A stretch of DNA of 64,000 bases from Astropecten irregularis. Taxonomy: Eukaryota; Echinodermata; Asteroidea; Paxillosida; Astropectinidae. The stretch is taken from assembly GCA_963971285.1 (NCBI GenBank), contig OZ020250.1:8106499-8170498 (forward strand), in the 5' to 3' direction. The translations under genes were made by a program, and so were the position numbers. The notes under the pieces are model-generated. The model was not told the origin of the DNA and did no database searches. It saw only the letters and a list, made by a program, of their open reading frames with translations. Below, piece after piece: positions 10,605-22,260 of the stretch. Within the stretch, counting starts at the first letter, position 1. Each line of letters opens with the position of its first letter.

Positions 10605-11414
10605 GGGGAGTTCCTGTCGCTGTCGCGGTGAGCTGTAACATGGCGCAAGACAAGATTTGACTGTCGCTAACGTTAGTCCCTTTATACGGACATTTTCGGT
10701 TTCGGCGCGTTCGTCCAGTCCCTGGAACGTCGCTGTGATGCCAGACGGAGCCTCACATTAGTTTTAAACTGTATCATGTGGCCGCTTTTCAACTCATTCA
10801 TCTATCGGAGCCTATCGGAGGACTTTCTGCATTTCCATGTTATCATGACACTCTTTTGAATTGTGTAAGTCACAATTTCTTTATTGCATAGGCATATTCA
10901 CCAATTTATTAAGGCCATTGTTGATCTGTTCATTTCGAAGTTTAGGCACTTCTGATTGTATAGGTCTAGGCCTATTCCTAGTGTGGAATTTGTGGAAAAG
11001 ACCTTTTGTATGCTTGGTCTACACTTTTGATATCTTTTGCATTGAGTCATAGGACGAATATTTTATGTACTTATGTATGGCTTGTTCCATCTGTACGTGT
11101 TATTTTGGCATGGCGATGTTTGACATACTTGTGAATGTGTAGGGCCTACTTGTGCTAAATGACTTCTGGTTTAAATCTTGGCATGTTTAGGTCTGCCTAT
11201 TGCTAGACTGTACGTATTTTCGGTTGGTAAATGTTTTTGAAGTACAGGTGTATACTTTTTGGTCTAGAGTTAGACATTGGCTTGAGTAGTGTACCATTTG
11301 TGTCTGTGTGTGCAGACCGTTTATATTTTGTGGTCGTTTGTTGACCCAAGTTTGTAGGTACCGTACAGCCGTATTTTGGGTATACTTATACTGTACAATT
11401 GTATAATTCCAACC
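10605..11414 (+). other. GC-rich start then T/G-skewed tract
   Basis: 10605-10760 is GC-richer and contains CGCG|GTGAGC near 10625, a good 5' splice donor. From about 10860 the plus strand becomes strongly rich in T and G, a bias that continues to 15.6 kb and resumes at 19.8-20.44 kb. It could be an exon end plus intron of a plus-strand gene. This is inference only. Confidence 0.35.
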
Positions 11415-12089
11415 ATGTCTTTGCCAGATAGTGTTTTGAAGTCAAATTGTATGTTAGCTCAAACTATTGCCAGTGCATTTTCTGACCTACTGCAACAAGA
11501 TGATGATGTGTGTCCTGTAAATGATGCAGAATATAGTAATGTTGTTGACACCATCAGTACTGCTCTTAATGACCGTTTTAGTGTCTTTATGCAGTTCTTT
11601 GAAAAACAAAGTGAAATTGGTGATAGTCCTGATCGTCATGTAGTTCCTCCTGTTGATAATTATGTTCATGATGAGGTTTCCGATTTAAGTCATGTGGCTG
11701 TTGCAAATTTTGAACAAATTGTTTCAAATGTTCCTGAGGTAGAGGTGACAGATCCTATTTTGGAATGTTCCATTAAGGACAGTTGTGATGATTCTGTTCA
11801 CCCTTTGGTTGTCTGTGATTTTGAGCAAGATATTGAATCTTGTTTACTGTTTTCACCTGTGAGTGATGTAGAGACAACAATTAATTTGCTACCTCAGGCT
11901 AGTCTCAGTAAGACTAGAAATTCGAAAAGCCACTCTACTTTGCCAAAGGGCAAAGGAAAGAAAAAAGTAGGGAACCCCCGTGTGCCACCAGGATTTGTTC
12001 AGTTGTGTATGGCTTGGCTAGTGACATGTTCTTGGTCCCATGTTGCTTACCGAAGGTTGTGGGGACTGTGGCCAAATGCCATTACATAA
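11415..12089 (+). CDS. unrecognised acidic ORF, 224 aa
   Basis: Starts at an ATG in a fair context (accATGt); an in-frame ATG lies 13 codons upstream, but the sequence before 11415 reads as leader. The product is acidic and rich in Ser, Asp and Val over residues 1-175, with no transmembrane segment or signal peptide that I can see. It then has a short basic patch (KGKGKKK near residue 190) and a hydrophobic, Trp-rich tail that may be read-through beyond a splice donor. AATAAA follows at about 12124. It lies alone inside a T/G-skewed tract. The acidic body plus basic tail could suit a retrotransposon Gag-like protein or an exon of an unknown gene; I recognise no domain. A chance ORF is possible, but 224 codons in AT-rich DNA with few internal ATGs is long. 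Confidence 0.4.
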   Translation: MSLPDSVLKSNCMLAQTIASAFSDLLQQDDDVCPVNDAEYSNVVDTISTALNDRFSVFMQFFEKQSEIGDSPDRHVVPPVDNYVHDEVSDLSHVAVANFEQIVSNVPEVEVTDPILECSIKDSCDDSVHPLVVCDFEQDIESCLLFSPVSDVETTINLLPQASLSKTRNSKSHSTLPKGKGKKKVGNPRVPPGFVQLCMAWLVTCSWSHVAYRRLWGLWPNAIT

Positions 12090-13253
12090 ATTATTTTCTG
12101 GCACATTCTGCATATGATGAGCAAAATAAAATTGCTCTATAACAGGTTGAAAAGTTAACCTTGTTGTATTTCTTTGGAGTTTACCTCCTAGTATATCCTA
12201 CATTTGTGTAAGTGTTTAAGTGCGAGAGGTTTGTCGGCTTCACACAGGTGTTGCTGAACATAGTTTTACTAGCCCCTCATCATTGTTGTAGGGTTATACA
12301 GTTTGTTTAAAGGTGAAGTTCTTTCACTCTGTGTATTGGTTGTATAAATCAACCTTTGTGCATAATTATATGTATTTTAAACAGTACATGGAACTGTTTT
12401 GCATTTTGAAATCTGGATTCATGTAAGGTAGATGCTTGTGGCAATTTGTATTTCATTGAAGTGCTCTGACAGAAACTTATGGCATTTTTGTATCAATCTC
12501 TTGTTTTATTGAATTGGAGAATGTATTTTGCATTTCTGTGTTTATGAGCCCTATGTACTTCTTGTGACAGGTTCTTTAAGATTGTTGCAGGCATAGTTAT
12601 ATAGTTGGTAGTGACCAGCTGAATGTGTAATGCCTGGCTTTTGTCTATAGTCTGTGGTTAGACTGTGTATAAAGAAATGCCTTTTCCTCCATATTCCAAT
12701 GTCTTTCACCCTAAGTACTTTGTGAGACGGTGTTGCTCCCACATGTGTATTATGGCTGTTGAGCTTATTGCGAATGATTATGATATCATTGTTATGTCTG
12801 TGCAAGTATATTTTTGTAGTCGGTTGTGTATACCTGACTCTTTTTGTTCTCAGTTGTGAGACACCTCGTATGACACTTGCCATTAAGCCATTTCTTGGGA
12901 TGCATTAGTTGTATGTGATTGATTGATACAATTGTTTCTTGCCAGTTTCATCATTGTATGCTCATTTGAGTTTGACATAGAGCTAAATATTAACTAATTT
13001 TGTCCACTAAGTATTCTGCTCAGTGTAACATGATCCATCTTGTCACACATTATTTAAGCAAAATTGTAAATGGAGTTGTGTTAAAGGCTCTTATCTGGGA
13101 AAAGAGTAGGGAAGTCCTTACCCAGTGATTTTGGTTCAGTACTTCCAAATACTATAACCCCAGAAGTGTTTTTTTGTCTGGAGTGACAAGACATTTAATA
13201 CAGTCTGATTGTTGTGATTAAGATTGTGTATCACCATTTTTTGTGGGATTTTG
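12090..13253 (+). other. T/G-skewed non-coding tract
   Basis: Plus-strand T and G excess continues. No ORF, exon or repeat boundary could be supported. It looks like intron or 3' UTR sequence of a plus-strand transcript. Confidence 0.4.
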
Positions 13254-13261
13254 ACTGTATA

Positions 13262-14408
13262 CATGGGCGTCAATCGGTGGGGGACAGGGGGGACATGTCC
13301 CCCCCCCCCCCCCACTTTTTTAAGTGTGGGGGACACCATATGGTTTGTCCCCCCCCCCCCCCACTTTTTCTTAAGGCCATATAAAAAATGTAGTTGTGGT
13401 TTGTCATAAGATGGTGGCCTCTTGTTTATTCCAAGTCCCCCTTCAGTTGGAAGATAGAGGTAGTACATTGTTTATCCCTTGACCACTGGTCCCTTGGTAA
13501 TTGCTACTAAATGCAGTGGGTTGTGTTAACTAATCATGACCAGTCCTGATACACCACATGCTATTAAGGTACTGCAAGATACAGTCATTTGACTCATTTC
13601 CACACTGGCTACGTTTCATGCATTTGCTAAAGACTGTACACCCATAGCCAAATATTTCATGCCCTGTGATCAAATCAATAGCTTCATGATCGAGTGTTAA
13701 GCGTATTGCACACAACATAATTGGTGAGTTTCTATTTTTGTTTTGTTTCACACCAATTTTATTTGCTAAATGGGTAAAGTTTAATTCCCATAATTTGTTT
13801 TGAAATTTACAGGGCATTGGCGATTTTTCCTTAATATATATAAGTTATAACCATGGAGGATTTCTTCCTCCATGATGTAACCTTTTTACAAACGTTATGT
13901 TTTCACAATGTTGATAAATGCTCCTGTAATTGATGAATTTGGGTGAATATTTTTTGCGATGATTATGTTGGAGAAAGACTGGAGTGATTTGTGTTGAGTC
14001 CGCTGGTTATCATGAATATAAAAAACATGATTGTGTAAACACTAAACAGGTATACACAAATTGAATTAAGAAGATGGAAATAAAAGCTGGACAAGGATCG
14101 ATGGCCTATGCCCGTAGTTAATTTCTCCTATCAAAAGGAGTACAAAGTGAATATGAGTTAAAAACTTACTAGAAAAAACATTGATTTCTGTGCAAAATTA
14201 CCAAAAAGGAAGGACATAAAATGTTGCAAAAGAGTTTGCCAAATTCATGTGGTATGTGGTAAGAAATTGCCTCAGATCGCACCACGGAGCAGCTAGAATC
14301 CAACATTTTTCGGGGCCCTTAAGCGGGCCCCGGACCCCACGCCGTTAAAGCTTCGCGCTTCGCGCTCGCTTGTCCCCCCCCACTTTTCAAAACGGATTGA
14401 CGCCCATG
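13262..14408. mobile_element. non-autonomous hAT-like transposon with 8-bp TSD
   Basis: Ends CATGGGCGTCAATC.. and ..GATTGACGCCCATG are perfect terminal inverted repeats. They are flanked by the direct repeat ACTGTATA at 13254-13261 and 14409-14416. Poly-C/poly-G blocks follow inside the ends. No transposase is recognised. An 8-bp target duplication fits hAT-type elements; P-type is an alternative. Confidence 0.82.
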
Positions 14409-14659
14409 ACTGTATAACAAGTAAATAACTAAGTTGTTGTTATTGATTTAGTAAATCAATAAGGATACTTATTTGTAACTAGATGTAACTTGTGTTTCTC
14501 ATAAATTGAGACACAGAGTTATTGTTGGAAGTCGATTGGTCACTATGGTTACCTGTGGAAACTGTTCTTACAATGCATTCCCAATTTTTATGCCCATGTA
14601 CGTTTGTGACGGCTTGTTGTTTGGCTCTCAGGGTGGCTGTTGAGTGCTTGTCGGCATGT

Positions 14660-15165
14660 TGTGTTCTCACCATCAGTGGGCATGACCCTGTAAGTGAGAC
14701 TTTTGTTTCTCACCATCAGTGGGCGTGACCCTGTAAGTGAGACTTTTGTCTTCTCACCATCAGTGGGTGTGACCCTGTAAGTGAGACTTTTGTGTTCTCA
14801 CCATCAGTGGGTGTGACCCTGTAAGTGAGACTTTTGTGTTCTCACCATCAGTGGGTGTGACCCTGTAAGTGAGACTTTTGTGGTTCTCACTATTAGTTGG
14901 AATGACCCTGTAAGTGAGACTTTTGTTTCTCACCATCAGTGGGCGTGACCCTGTAAGTGAGACTTTTGTCTTCTCACCATCAGTGGGTGTGACCCTGTAA
15001 GTGAGACTTTTGTGGTTCTCACTATTAGTTGGCATACTGTTGTTGTATGACCCGTACGTGAGACTTTTGTCTTCTCACCATCAGTGGGCATGACCCTGTA
15101 AGTGAGACTTTTTGTTCTCGCTATCGGTTGGCATATTGTTATGACCCCGTACGTGAGACTTTTGT
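14660..15165 (+). repeat. ~44-bp minisatellite with repeated 5' splice-site motif
   Basis: Eleven units of about 43-65 bp with consensus TTCTCACCATCAGTGGG.GTGACC followed by CTGTAAGTGAGACTTTTG. Nine units contain GTAAGTGAG and two contain GTACGTGAG, all on the plus strand. Two early spacers carry the variant TATTAGTTGG. It is not a CRISPR array: there are no unique spacers. Confidence 0.88.
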
Positions 15166-15169
15166 CTGA

Positions 15170-15610
15170 CTTAGTCACTTGACAGTTTACCGTGATACCA
15201 CTTTGTACTTTTTTGGGGAAATGTTTGTACAATCTGTTTTTAAAAACAGTTTCTGATGTTGCAATTTGTATTGCTTCTTACCCTGTACTTATAGTGTAGT
15301 GAGGGGTGATGCTCCTTTCGGTTTGTCAGCTCTTCGGGAGATAGTTACCGTATTCCAACATTGCTCAATCATTGAGAAGGATCCGGTGAAATATGTAATG
15401 TGCCTGATATGGATAAATCTTATCCGATTTAACAGCACTGATATTGTTTCCCTAGACTGGTTTTTACTCGGGGATTCAAGCGGAACGCTATGTTTGTTAA
15501 CCGCTCTATTTTGGTGACTGATTATGGGATCACCATATAATTAGCTAATCTAGCTTATTTTGCACTTACAATTGTAAATTGTGTGTTGTATGTGGCCCTC
15601 TGTATTATTA
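15170..15610 (+). other. skewed tract, nothing recognised
   Basis: Continuation of the T/G-rich region up to the Helentron-like insertion. A short open frame at 15266-15517 has no recognisable features. Confidence 0.4.
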
Positions 15611-15611
15611 G

Positions 15612-17048
15612 CTGTTCCGACATTTCCGATGTCGGAACAGGTATTGTTTTCGTACGGATTTTTCATTATTCCTTCGCTCTTTTTGCTCCCATAGCTTTGT
15701 GCACAAAGTTTGTTTATTGTTTATCTCTTCTTAGCTTCTTCTGATCAGCTGAATTGAGGTATCATATGAAAGCTTATAAGCTAAGGATCATTTCGGAACG
15801 GAAGTGTTAAAATTCTCAATTAATTAGTCACGTAAAAGTCATTTTAATATTTAATTAGTAATTTTTGTTCGCAGCGTATCTCGGGAACGGCAGGAGGTAC
15901 GAAAATAATTCTTTTTGCAAAAGCTTAGTAACACCCTGTAGATGTGCATGCTGCCATAACATTTGTGACGTTACGTCATCATGACGTCACAACCGGAAGT
16001 TGAATTTTGACTCGAAATAACTCCAAAACGGATGGATTTGGGCATTTAAAACCTTACAGTCTAAAAGATAGAGACAGGCTAGGGCTTTTTTAGAAAATAT
16101 AGGTGATGACGTCATACGTTTGAATGTGATAACGTCATTCAACCGGAAGTTATGTGCTTTTAAAGGAAAAATTACGTCATTATTAAAATACTATTTACTC
16201 GGTAACGGCATATGCTACGAAAATAACTCTTTTTCCAAAAGCTTGTTTACATCCTTTAGTTGTGCATGCTGCAATGAAAATGGCCGCGACGTCATCATGA
16301 CGTCATAAAACTAGCTGTTTTAAAGCCCGAGATCGAGGGCCTATAATGTATGTGCATGGCGCCATGGTATATGTGTGTACATCCACTGCATGTGGTGCAA
16401 GCTCTTTACAGTTAATCCCCGAGTGAACTGGGACTGGTTTTTCTTAAGGGAACACGCCTGCTTCAAAGATCCAAAAATGAACAATGCAGAGTATAGCACA
16501 ATATTTCTATGATATTTAATGAAGGTTTTTTTGTGAAAAAAAATCAGAAATATGTCGTGTAATTAAGGTTATAACTCAAAAACACTATAAGGGTAAATTA
16601 GGTCGTATACGTATAAGCCTTTCCAGCCTCAGCAAGTGTTAGGATGTCGCACACCAATATGGTTTTAGATGTACTGGTAGCTGTGACTTTGTTGCAGCTG
16701 CCGTATGAGAATTCCAGGAAGGCGATACATCACATACATTATGTGACGTCTGGCTTGAGATACGAAGATACACGTAGATCGGGGTCGATAGAGACACAGC
16801 AATAACGCCACCAAGCATTTTAACTTAAATTGTGACAAGAGACAGAGGCTGCATCCGGCCGAATCTGTTGAGGAGGTCTCCGTTCCATAAAATTGACCGT
16901 GACGTGCAAAAGCTTTTGTATATCCTCTAGATATGCATGCTGCATTGACAATGTCGATGACGTCATCATGACGTCACCAGAGTTTATAAAGCTGATTAAA
17001 TAAGTCGGAACAGCTCCGTGTTCGTCCACGAACACTCAACTTGTATAG
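15612..17048 (+). mobile_element. Helitron/Helentron-like element, family B copy 1
   Basis: The 5' end at 15612-15640 is a perfect 12-bp stem (CTGTTCCGACAT) with a 5-nt loop, then TATTGTTTTCG and T-rich DNA, the same layout as family A. The 3' end has GTCGGAACAG (the 5' arm inverted) at 17003-17013, a second hairpin GTGTTCGT/ACGAACAC, then TATAG next to TT. The interior carries TGACGTCA sites and CCGGAAGT near 15993 and 16144. No coding capacity is seen. Confidence 0.68.
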
Positions 17049-18800
17049 TTTTCACTTGCTCTGATGATTCCGAACCGTCTTACACCATTTAATCTTCGTA
17101 ACGTAGGCAAATGGATTCAAATGGAATATTTGAATATATACATCAAGTGCCTTAACAAAGTACCATGTCGCCAACCTCTCCATGATCAAAATGATTAACT
17201 GCAATGTACACTACAAAATAATACCATGTCAATATATTATGTCTCATAGATGTCATTTCAACTGAGGTCCCGATTTCTCAAAGACTAAAATTATGAAGAC
17301 AACAAATTACCTACTTTGAAAACTATTATGCGAATTAACGACATCCATGATAATATTATGATATTTACTGCAACGTAAATGTCAACATTCGCTGCAAGTG
17401 CAAGTACATTGTACATAAACTCAATATGTTGGAATGTGACTGATTTCAATGTAAACTTCAACAATTAAATCAACTGAACCTTTGCGAACCTAGCCACTGC
17501 CATTGTCAGTAATTTCAATACAGCACCTCATTTGAATAACCACCTGGAGAGTTCATATATAGGTGTTCCCGCACATTTATAAACTGTTTTCATTCAATTT
17601 CCGAAGCGGTTAACTTCAATTTCGTCTTGAAGATTCATTACCTTGCATATCCCATGTTCAATTTCGTCTTTGGTCGCCCATTTTGACACTTTGACAAACC
17701 AATTTGATATATTTGCCATACATTTTGATCGAAGACAAATCAATTTCGTCGACCGCAGTCGCCAAGCGAACGATAGACGAATCAATTTCGTAATTTTACA
17801 ATCAAATTCGTATGAATGTCATTCAAATTCGTCCCACGATTATATGCCGTCCTTCATTTTTTGTTTACTATGTATGATGTGCTTTTCGAGTTTTGTTTTG
17901 CGGGAAAATTGAGCCTAGAGGAAAGATGTTTTTTTTTAATGTTCATACCAGAAATAAGCAGTCCTATACTTCACCAAGTAAAAGAAGATGTATTCGTAAT
18001 TTCACAACTCTTCTGGAATAGTCCACACATCACTTGGTTATATGACCCTCTGGCCCGGTTTCCATCTGGATCCATTTGCCTACGTTACGAAGATTTCTGA
18101 TGTTTGGAGTATAAAGTGGTGTAAGACGGTTCGGAATCATGAGAGCAAGTAGAAAGAAGCCACATGTTACCTGAAAAGGACTTATGCAGTGTAGGCAAAT
18201 AAGCCTTTTCGCAAAGCTGTTTACATTCAGATTATCAGTTTCATTTGAATGACATTATTCTTGAAATCGCTCGACAAAAGACGAATTTGATGTTTCAATA
18301 ATGTAGATGATGGTCAAGTGAGACGAATTACAGTGACATATGACGAAAACGAATGAAAACTGACGAAACCCATTGACCATTGATCAACTCGAATGACCAA
18401 TGACTAAATTAATTGTAGCATTTGCATATTCCAGTCTTCTTGGAACGAAATTGAAGTGAGGTGCATGCTTAGGAAATTGAATGAAAAACGTTTTAAAATG
18501 TGCGGGAAAACCTATAATAACTCTCCAGCGGGTTATTAAAATGGGTACTGTATACAGTGTATTGAAATTACAGACAATAGCAGCAGCTAGGTTCGCAAAG
18601 GTTCAGTTGATTTCATTGTTGACGTATACCTTGAAATCAATCAATCTGCCAACAGATTGAGTTTATGTACAATGTACTTGCACTGTACGTTGCAGTAAAC
18701 ATCATAATATTATCACGAATGTTTGCAGTTGATCATTTTGATGGATGGCTACATGGAACTTTGTTAAGGCATTTTATGTATATATTTTAAGTCCTACGTG
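17049..18800. mobile_element. foldback element with motif-packed centre
   Basis: Long inverted repeats: left arm roughly 17055-17600, right arm roughly 18066-18800 and interrupted. Matching landmarks are CTGCAAGTGCAAGTACATTG with its complement near 18680, CTAGCCACTGCCATT with a diverged partner near 18590, and GTTCCCGCACATTT with its complement near 18500. The centre (17600-18470) is packed with CAATTTCGTC-like decamers on one side and their complements (GACGAA) on the other. No ORF is of note. Part of the arm recurs at 24960-25110 and 26570-26720. Confidence 0.65.
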
Positions 18801-19261
18801 CACTTTGTGTAAGAAAATTTCAATCATGTAAGGGTTAGGGTTAGTGGAACTATGGTTTTAATCGATTCATTGTTAATTGATGGTCATTTTAATGGATTTC
18901 ATGGTGTAAGTCTGGGGAAAGGACATCATCGCAATTTGTCCACACACCTCTTCCCAACTATTAAACTATAGAAGTTTTGTTACGGAACCCGTCCAAATAG
19001 CACAGCGTGGCTATGTGTTTCGTATACACAATCATATCATATCCGTATGCATACACAACGTACACATGAGTTATTTGCACGTACTGTATGGTGGAGATCA
19101 ATGATGGTATCCCATAATAATACATTGATAGTATCTAATTCATCATACAAATAAAACACGCCTCCCAAAACATGAAAGCAGTACCAGACTATTTCGTTGA
19201 AACGATGACGGAGGTCCGGTCAGTGATCCTGGGGCATAGCACTTTACAAAACCTCAGCGCG
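18801..19261. other. non-coding, nothing recognised
   Basis: AT-rich DNA between the foldback element and the second family B copy. A GGGTTAG duplication occurs at 18830-18845. Nothing else can be supported. Confidence 0.4.
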
Positions 19262-19817
19262 ACTCAGTCCTAAGACTGAGTTTGTTAAAATTCTTAATTA
19301 ATTAGTCATGTGACAGTCATTTGAATATTTAATTAGTCAATTTTGTTCGCAGCATATCTCGAGAACCGCAAATGCTATGGAAATTATTCTTTTTTGCAAA
19401 AGCTTTGTTATATCATGTAGTTGTGCATGCTGCCACGAAATTTAGTGTGACGTCATCATGACGTAATCAAAAAAGCTGATTTTTGATTAGCAGTATATCT
19501 CGAGAACGGTAAGCGCTACAGTAATGATTTTTTTTGCAAAAGCTTTGTTATATCATGTAGTTGTGCATTGCTTCGAAAAATAAACATCATGACATCATGA
19601 CGTCATCAAAAAAGCCAGATTTTTTGTTTGCAGCATATCTGAAGAATGAAAAATGCTATGGTAATGATTCTTTTTATAAAAGCTTTGCTGCATCATGTAC
19701 ATGAGTATGCTGCCATGAAATTGACCCTGACATCATCATGACGTCATCAGAGCTTACAAAGCTGATTAAAGAAGTCGGAACAGCTCCGTGTTCGTCCACG
19801 AACACTTAAATGTCTAG
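19262..19817 (+). mobile_element. Helitron/Helentron-like element, family B copy 2 (short)
   Basis: Three tandem units of about 140 bp, each with a TATCTCGAGAACGG-like start and most ending in TGACGTCATCA, then the family B 3' end: GTCGGAACAG, the GTGTTCGTCCACGAACAC hairpin and CTAG before TTT at 19814-19817. A different palindrome, ACTCAGTCCTAAGACTGAGT, sits at 19262-19281, so the 5' boundary is uncertain. Confidence 0.62.
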
Positions 19818-20440
19818 TTTTGTACTGGAATTGTTTAGGTAGGATCTGGATATGGTGTGAGGTTGCCTGACTCATGATGCCTTGTGCTATGTTTCGGGAC
19901 ATGGATTATCCTCCTCTCAACCGTGTCTGAATTCCAACTCTGATCTGATTATTGCCAGTCAGTATAGCAGTTGTGCACTCTTTTAATTATACATCATGTG
20001 AATCTGGTGTAGTGGTAATCTTTTAGGTTTCTTGCTATTGCAAACATTGTGTGTGAAAGTTTTGTTAAGAAACATTTCCAAGTGTTCAAAGCTAAAGGAA
20101 TTAAGCTCAGCTTATTTTATTTTGTTGATGGAAGTCATTGTGATTTAATGATGAATCTTATTGTCTGACACTACATGTACCTGATTGCTTATGAGCAAAT
20201 AAGCTTATTACATTGGTTTAAATTAAGCTTTGTGGTTGTGACCTCAAAATTGTATGTGGAAGGTTATTATTCAGACTCAGAAGTTTGAGTTTGATTTGTA
20301 AGATAACTTTGATGACCCGCATTTATTCATGTAAACATGTATTTTGGTTTATTTTTAGGACCACTCGGGTCGCGTGGTCTTAAAGTAGGCAACCTGTGGT
20401 GATCTGGGGTTTTCCCATTTCGTGTAATCTCAATTATATT
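19818..20440 (+). other. T/G-skewed tract resumes
   Basis: Same compositional bias as 10.86-15.6 kb, suggesting one transcription unit interrupted by the insertions at 15.6-19.8 kb. TTTATTTTTAG|GACC near 20357 is a plausible 3' splice site. Confidence 0.35.
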
Positions 20441-21068
20441 ATTTGACCTTTAACCTTCCGGTGCATGTGAACAGTGCGTGGCCATGTGTGGTGCATTACG
20501 TGTTGCATGCACTGAGTGTTGCTATGGGTGACACGCGCTTTCGGCCGGAAGTGGCTGACTTTGATACATTTTTGCGGGTCAGAGGAGGTTTTTTGGCAAT
20601 CTTCCCACGCTTTGGCGGGGGCTGCAGCTTGGGACGTGGGAGAGTAAAGACGTGCAAAATGGCCTCTCTGCCTGTAGGAATCACCTAAATTAATTGTCCC
20701 TACTGAGTATTATTTGATGGCGTAAAATAAAGTAGCTGATCAAGCCTTTCAAGAAGTTCAACAGCACCGTGTCCACTGGTCCCTTCCTTTTTCCTGCCTG
20801 CCTGGCGTTCCCTTTTCCCTGACAGTAACATTTTAGCCTCCGCATCCACCTTCAGTGGCGGACGAGCCGCCGCCTCCGAGCGATCGGCCGGGGGCCGGAC
20901 CGCTACACTATCCCCCAGCCCCATTCTTCCCCACCCCTTTGTAGTCTGGCAACTTTGATCTTGCCTACCTGACCCCACTGTGTCTGACCAATCTCCTCCT
21001 ATTGTCCTGATTCCATCATCCATACATGTGTGTTTCCATTCACTTGCACGTTCTTGTCCTTCCGTCAT
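20441..21068. other. GC-richer block, no recognised gene
   Basis: 20450-20690 and 20790-21000 are GC-richer than the surroundings and open on several frames (81 and 122 codons at best), without domains or conserved-looking motifs. It may be a promoter or CpG-rich exon region, or part of a Penelope-type element, since the next feature resembles its terminal motif. Confidence 0.3.
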
Positions 21069-21073
21069 TTTGC

Positions 21074-21112
21074 CTTTGATAAAGATCCTGCTAGGATCGA
21101 AACGCGTCAGGC
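21074..21112 (+). ncRNA. hammerhead-ribozyme-like motif of Penelope-type elements (degenerate)
   Basis: TTGATAAA, a 5-bp hairpin GATCC/GGATC, then GAAACGCGTC mirrors the CTGATGA - stem II - GAAAC core found at the ends of many Penelope-like retroelements. The first core block deviates, so self-cleavage is doubtful. Confidence 0.35.
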
Positions 21113-21422
21113 CCTCCCAACTCTAAGATTTATTTTAAATAAGTTATGATTTGTCAACTGAGTCAAGTCAAGACTTCCTCTGACCCAATTCGCCTTGAAA
21201 ATGGAGCATTCCAAAGTGTTAAAAGTCCTTCATAGTTGAGAAATTTGTGCCAACAATATATTTCACATTCATAAGGGGCAAAACAGGCCCAGAGGAACTG
21301 ATATGCTCATAATAAGAATTACCTCATACTTTCGCTTAACAATATTGCAATAGTTTTTCGCAGTTGTCTCACTGTTTTCCACTGAGCTGAATATTGAGCT
21401 GAAAAATTTCACAGGTTTTCTT

Positions 21423-22260
21423 ATATTATGAACAGGCAACAGAAGTTCTATCAACTGAATCAAAGTATGATAGTACCTTTAACAGAAAGAGTCATCGCAT
21501 CTTACCATGAGTAGATAGACCATGGACGCCACTGCTAAGCACGTCACAAACGTAAGAGCCCTCCTTGAACAACCACTGTTTGATCCTGATGCACGCCTAT
21601 GATCCATCGTGCAGTAACTGACGGCACCTTTTCTCTTCTCCAATTGATTTGATGTGATAAAATCGCCCGATAAATTTCGTGTAATTCTATTTTTTGGGGG
21701 AAGGGTGGGAAATTTTCAGACACACATTCACACAACTGCTGTGCCACCGATCTCAGTAAACGACGCACCTACACAATATGGCGTTTTTCTCTCTCTATTC
21801 TGTTGTTCGACGAATTGTGTGGAAAGGGAAATATGACGTCAGTGCTTCATTCTATTGTGCGTACTTGTTCATAATTGATGAAATGTGGTAGCCGATGTAT
21901 TATATTGTTAATGAATACGTTATGGGGAAACGTTTTGCATTATGTCGACGTTAGGGGGAAATCGGCTGTTAGGGGTAAATTTCCACTTCCCCTAACGTTT
22001 CAATTACCTTTTAAAGAAACATTTTTTAAACATAAGATGGAGAATGCTCCCATTAGGAAAATATATCAATTTCAAGTCGATCGGTTTAAAGGTTATTTAG
22101 AAATAGGTAAATAAAGTTTGCGCATGACCCTATGGGAATTTCCCCCTATCGTTGTTGTTAGAGTTATTATTATTATAATTATGGTGAATTTCAACCTAAC
22201 CCAAAATATAATATTAATGCATCAAACTTCACTATGTGCTAACTAATCTAGATCTTGTGC
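21423..22260. repeat. segmental duplication S, copy 1
   Basis: Matches 28578-29190 from ATTATGAACAGGCAAC through to AACCTAACCCAAAATATAA. It begins with the right end of a TTAA MITE (CAAAGTATGATAGTACCTTTAA near 21460). Copy 1 carries about 270 extra bases (21905-22175) containing CCCCTAACG and its inverse, and lacks about 46 bp present in copy 2. A 74-codon minus-strand frame is open in both copies but has no recognisable domain. Confidence 0.8.

Noticed and set aside
10378..10638. Active recombinase ORF
   Set aside because: It is the tail of a frameshifted DIRS recombinase that stops before the catalytic tyrosine; the last codons are unrelated sequence.
14479..15232. CRISPR-like array or repeat protein in the 14.5-15.2 kb minisatellite
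   Set aside because: Units abut without unique spacers, there are no cas genes and the genome is eukaryotic. The repeated peptide frames (SLTYRV..) are by-products of the 44-bp repeat.
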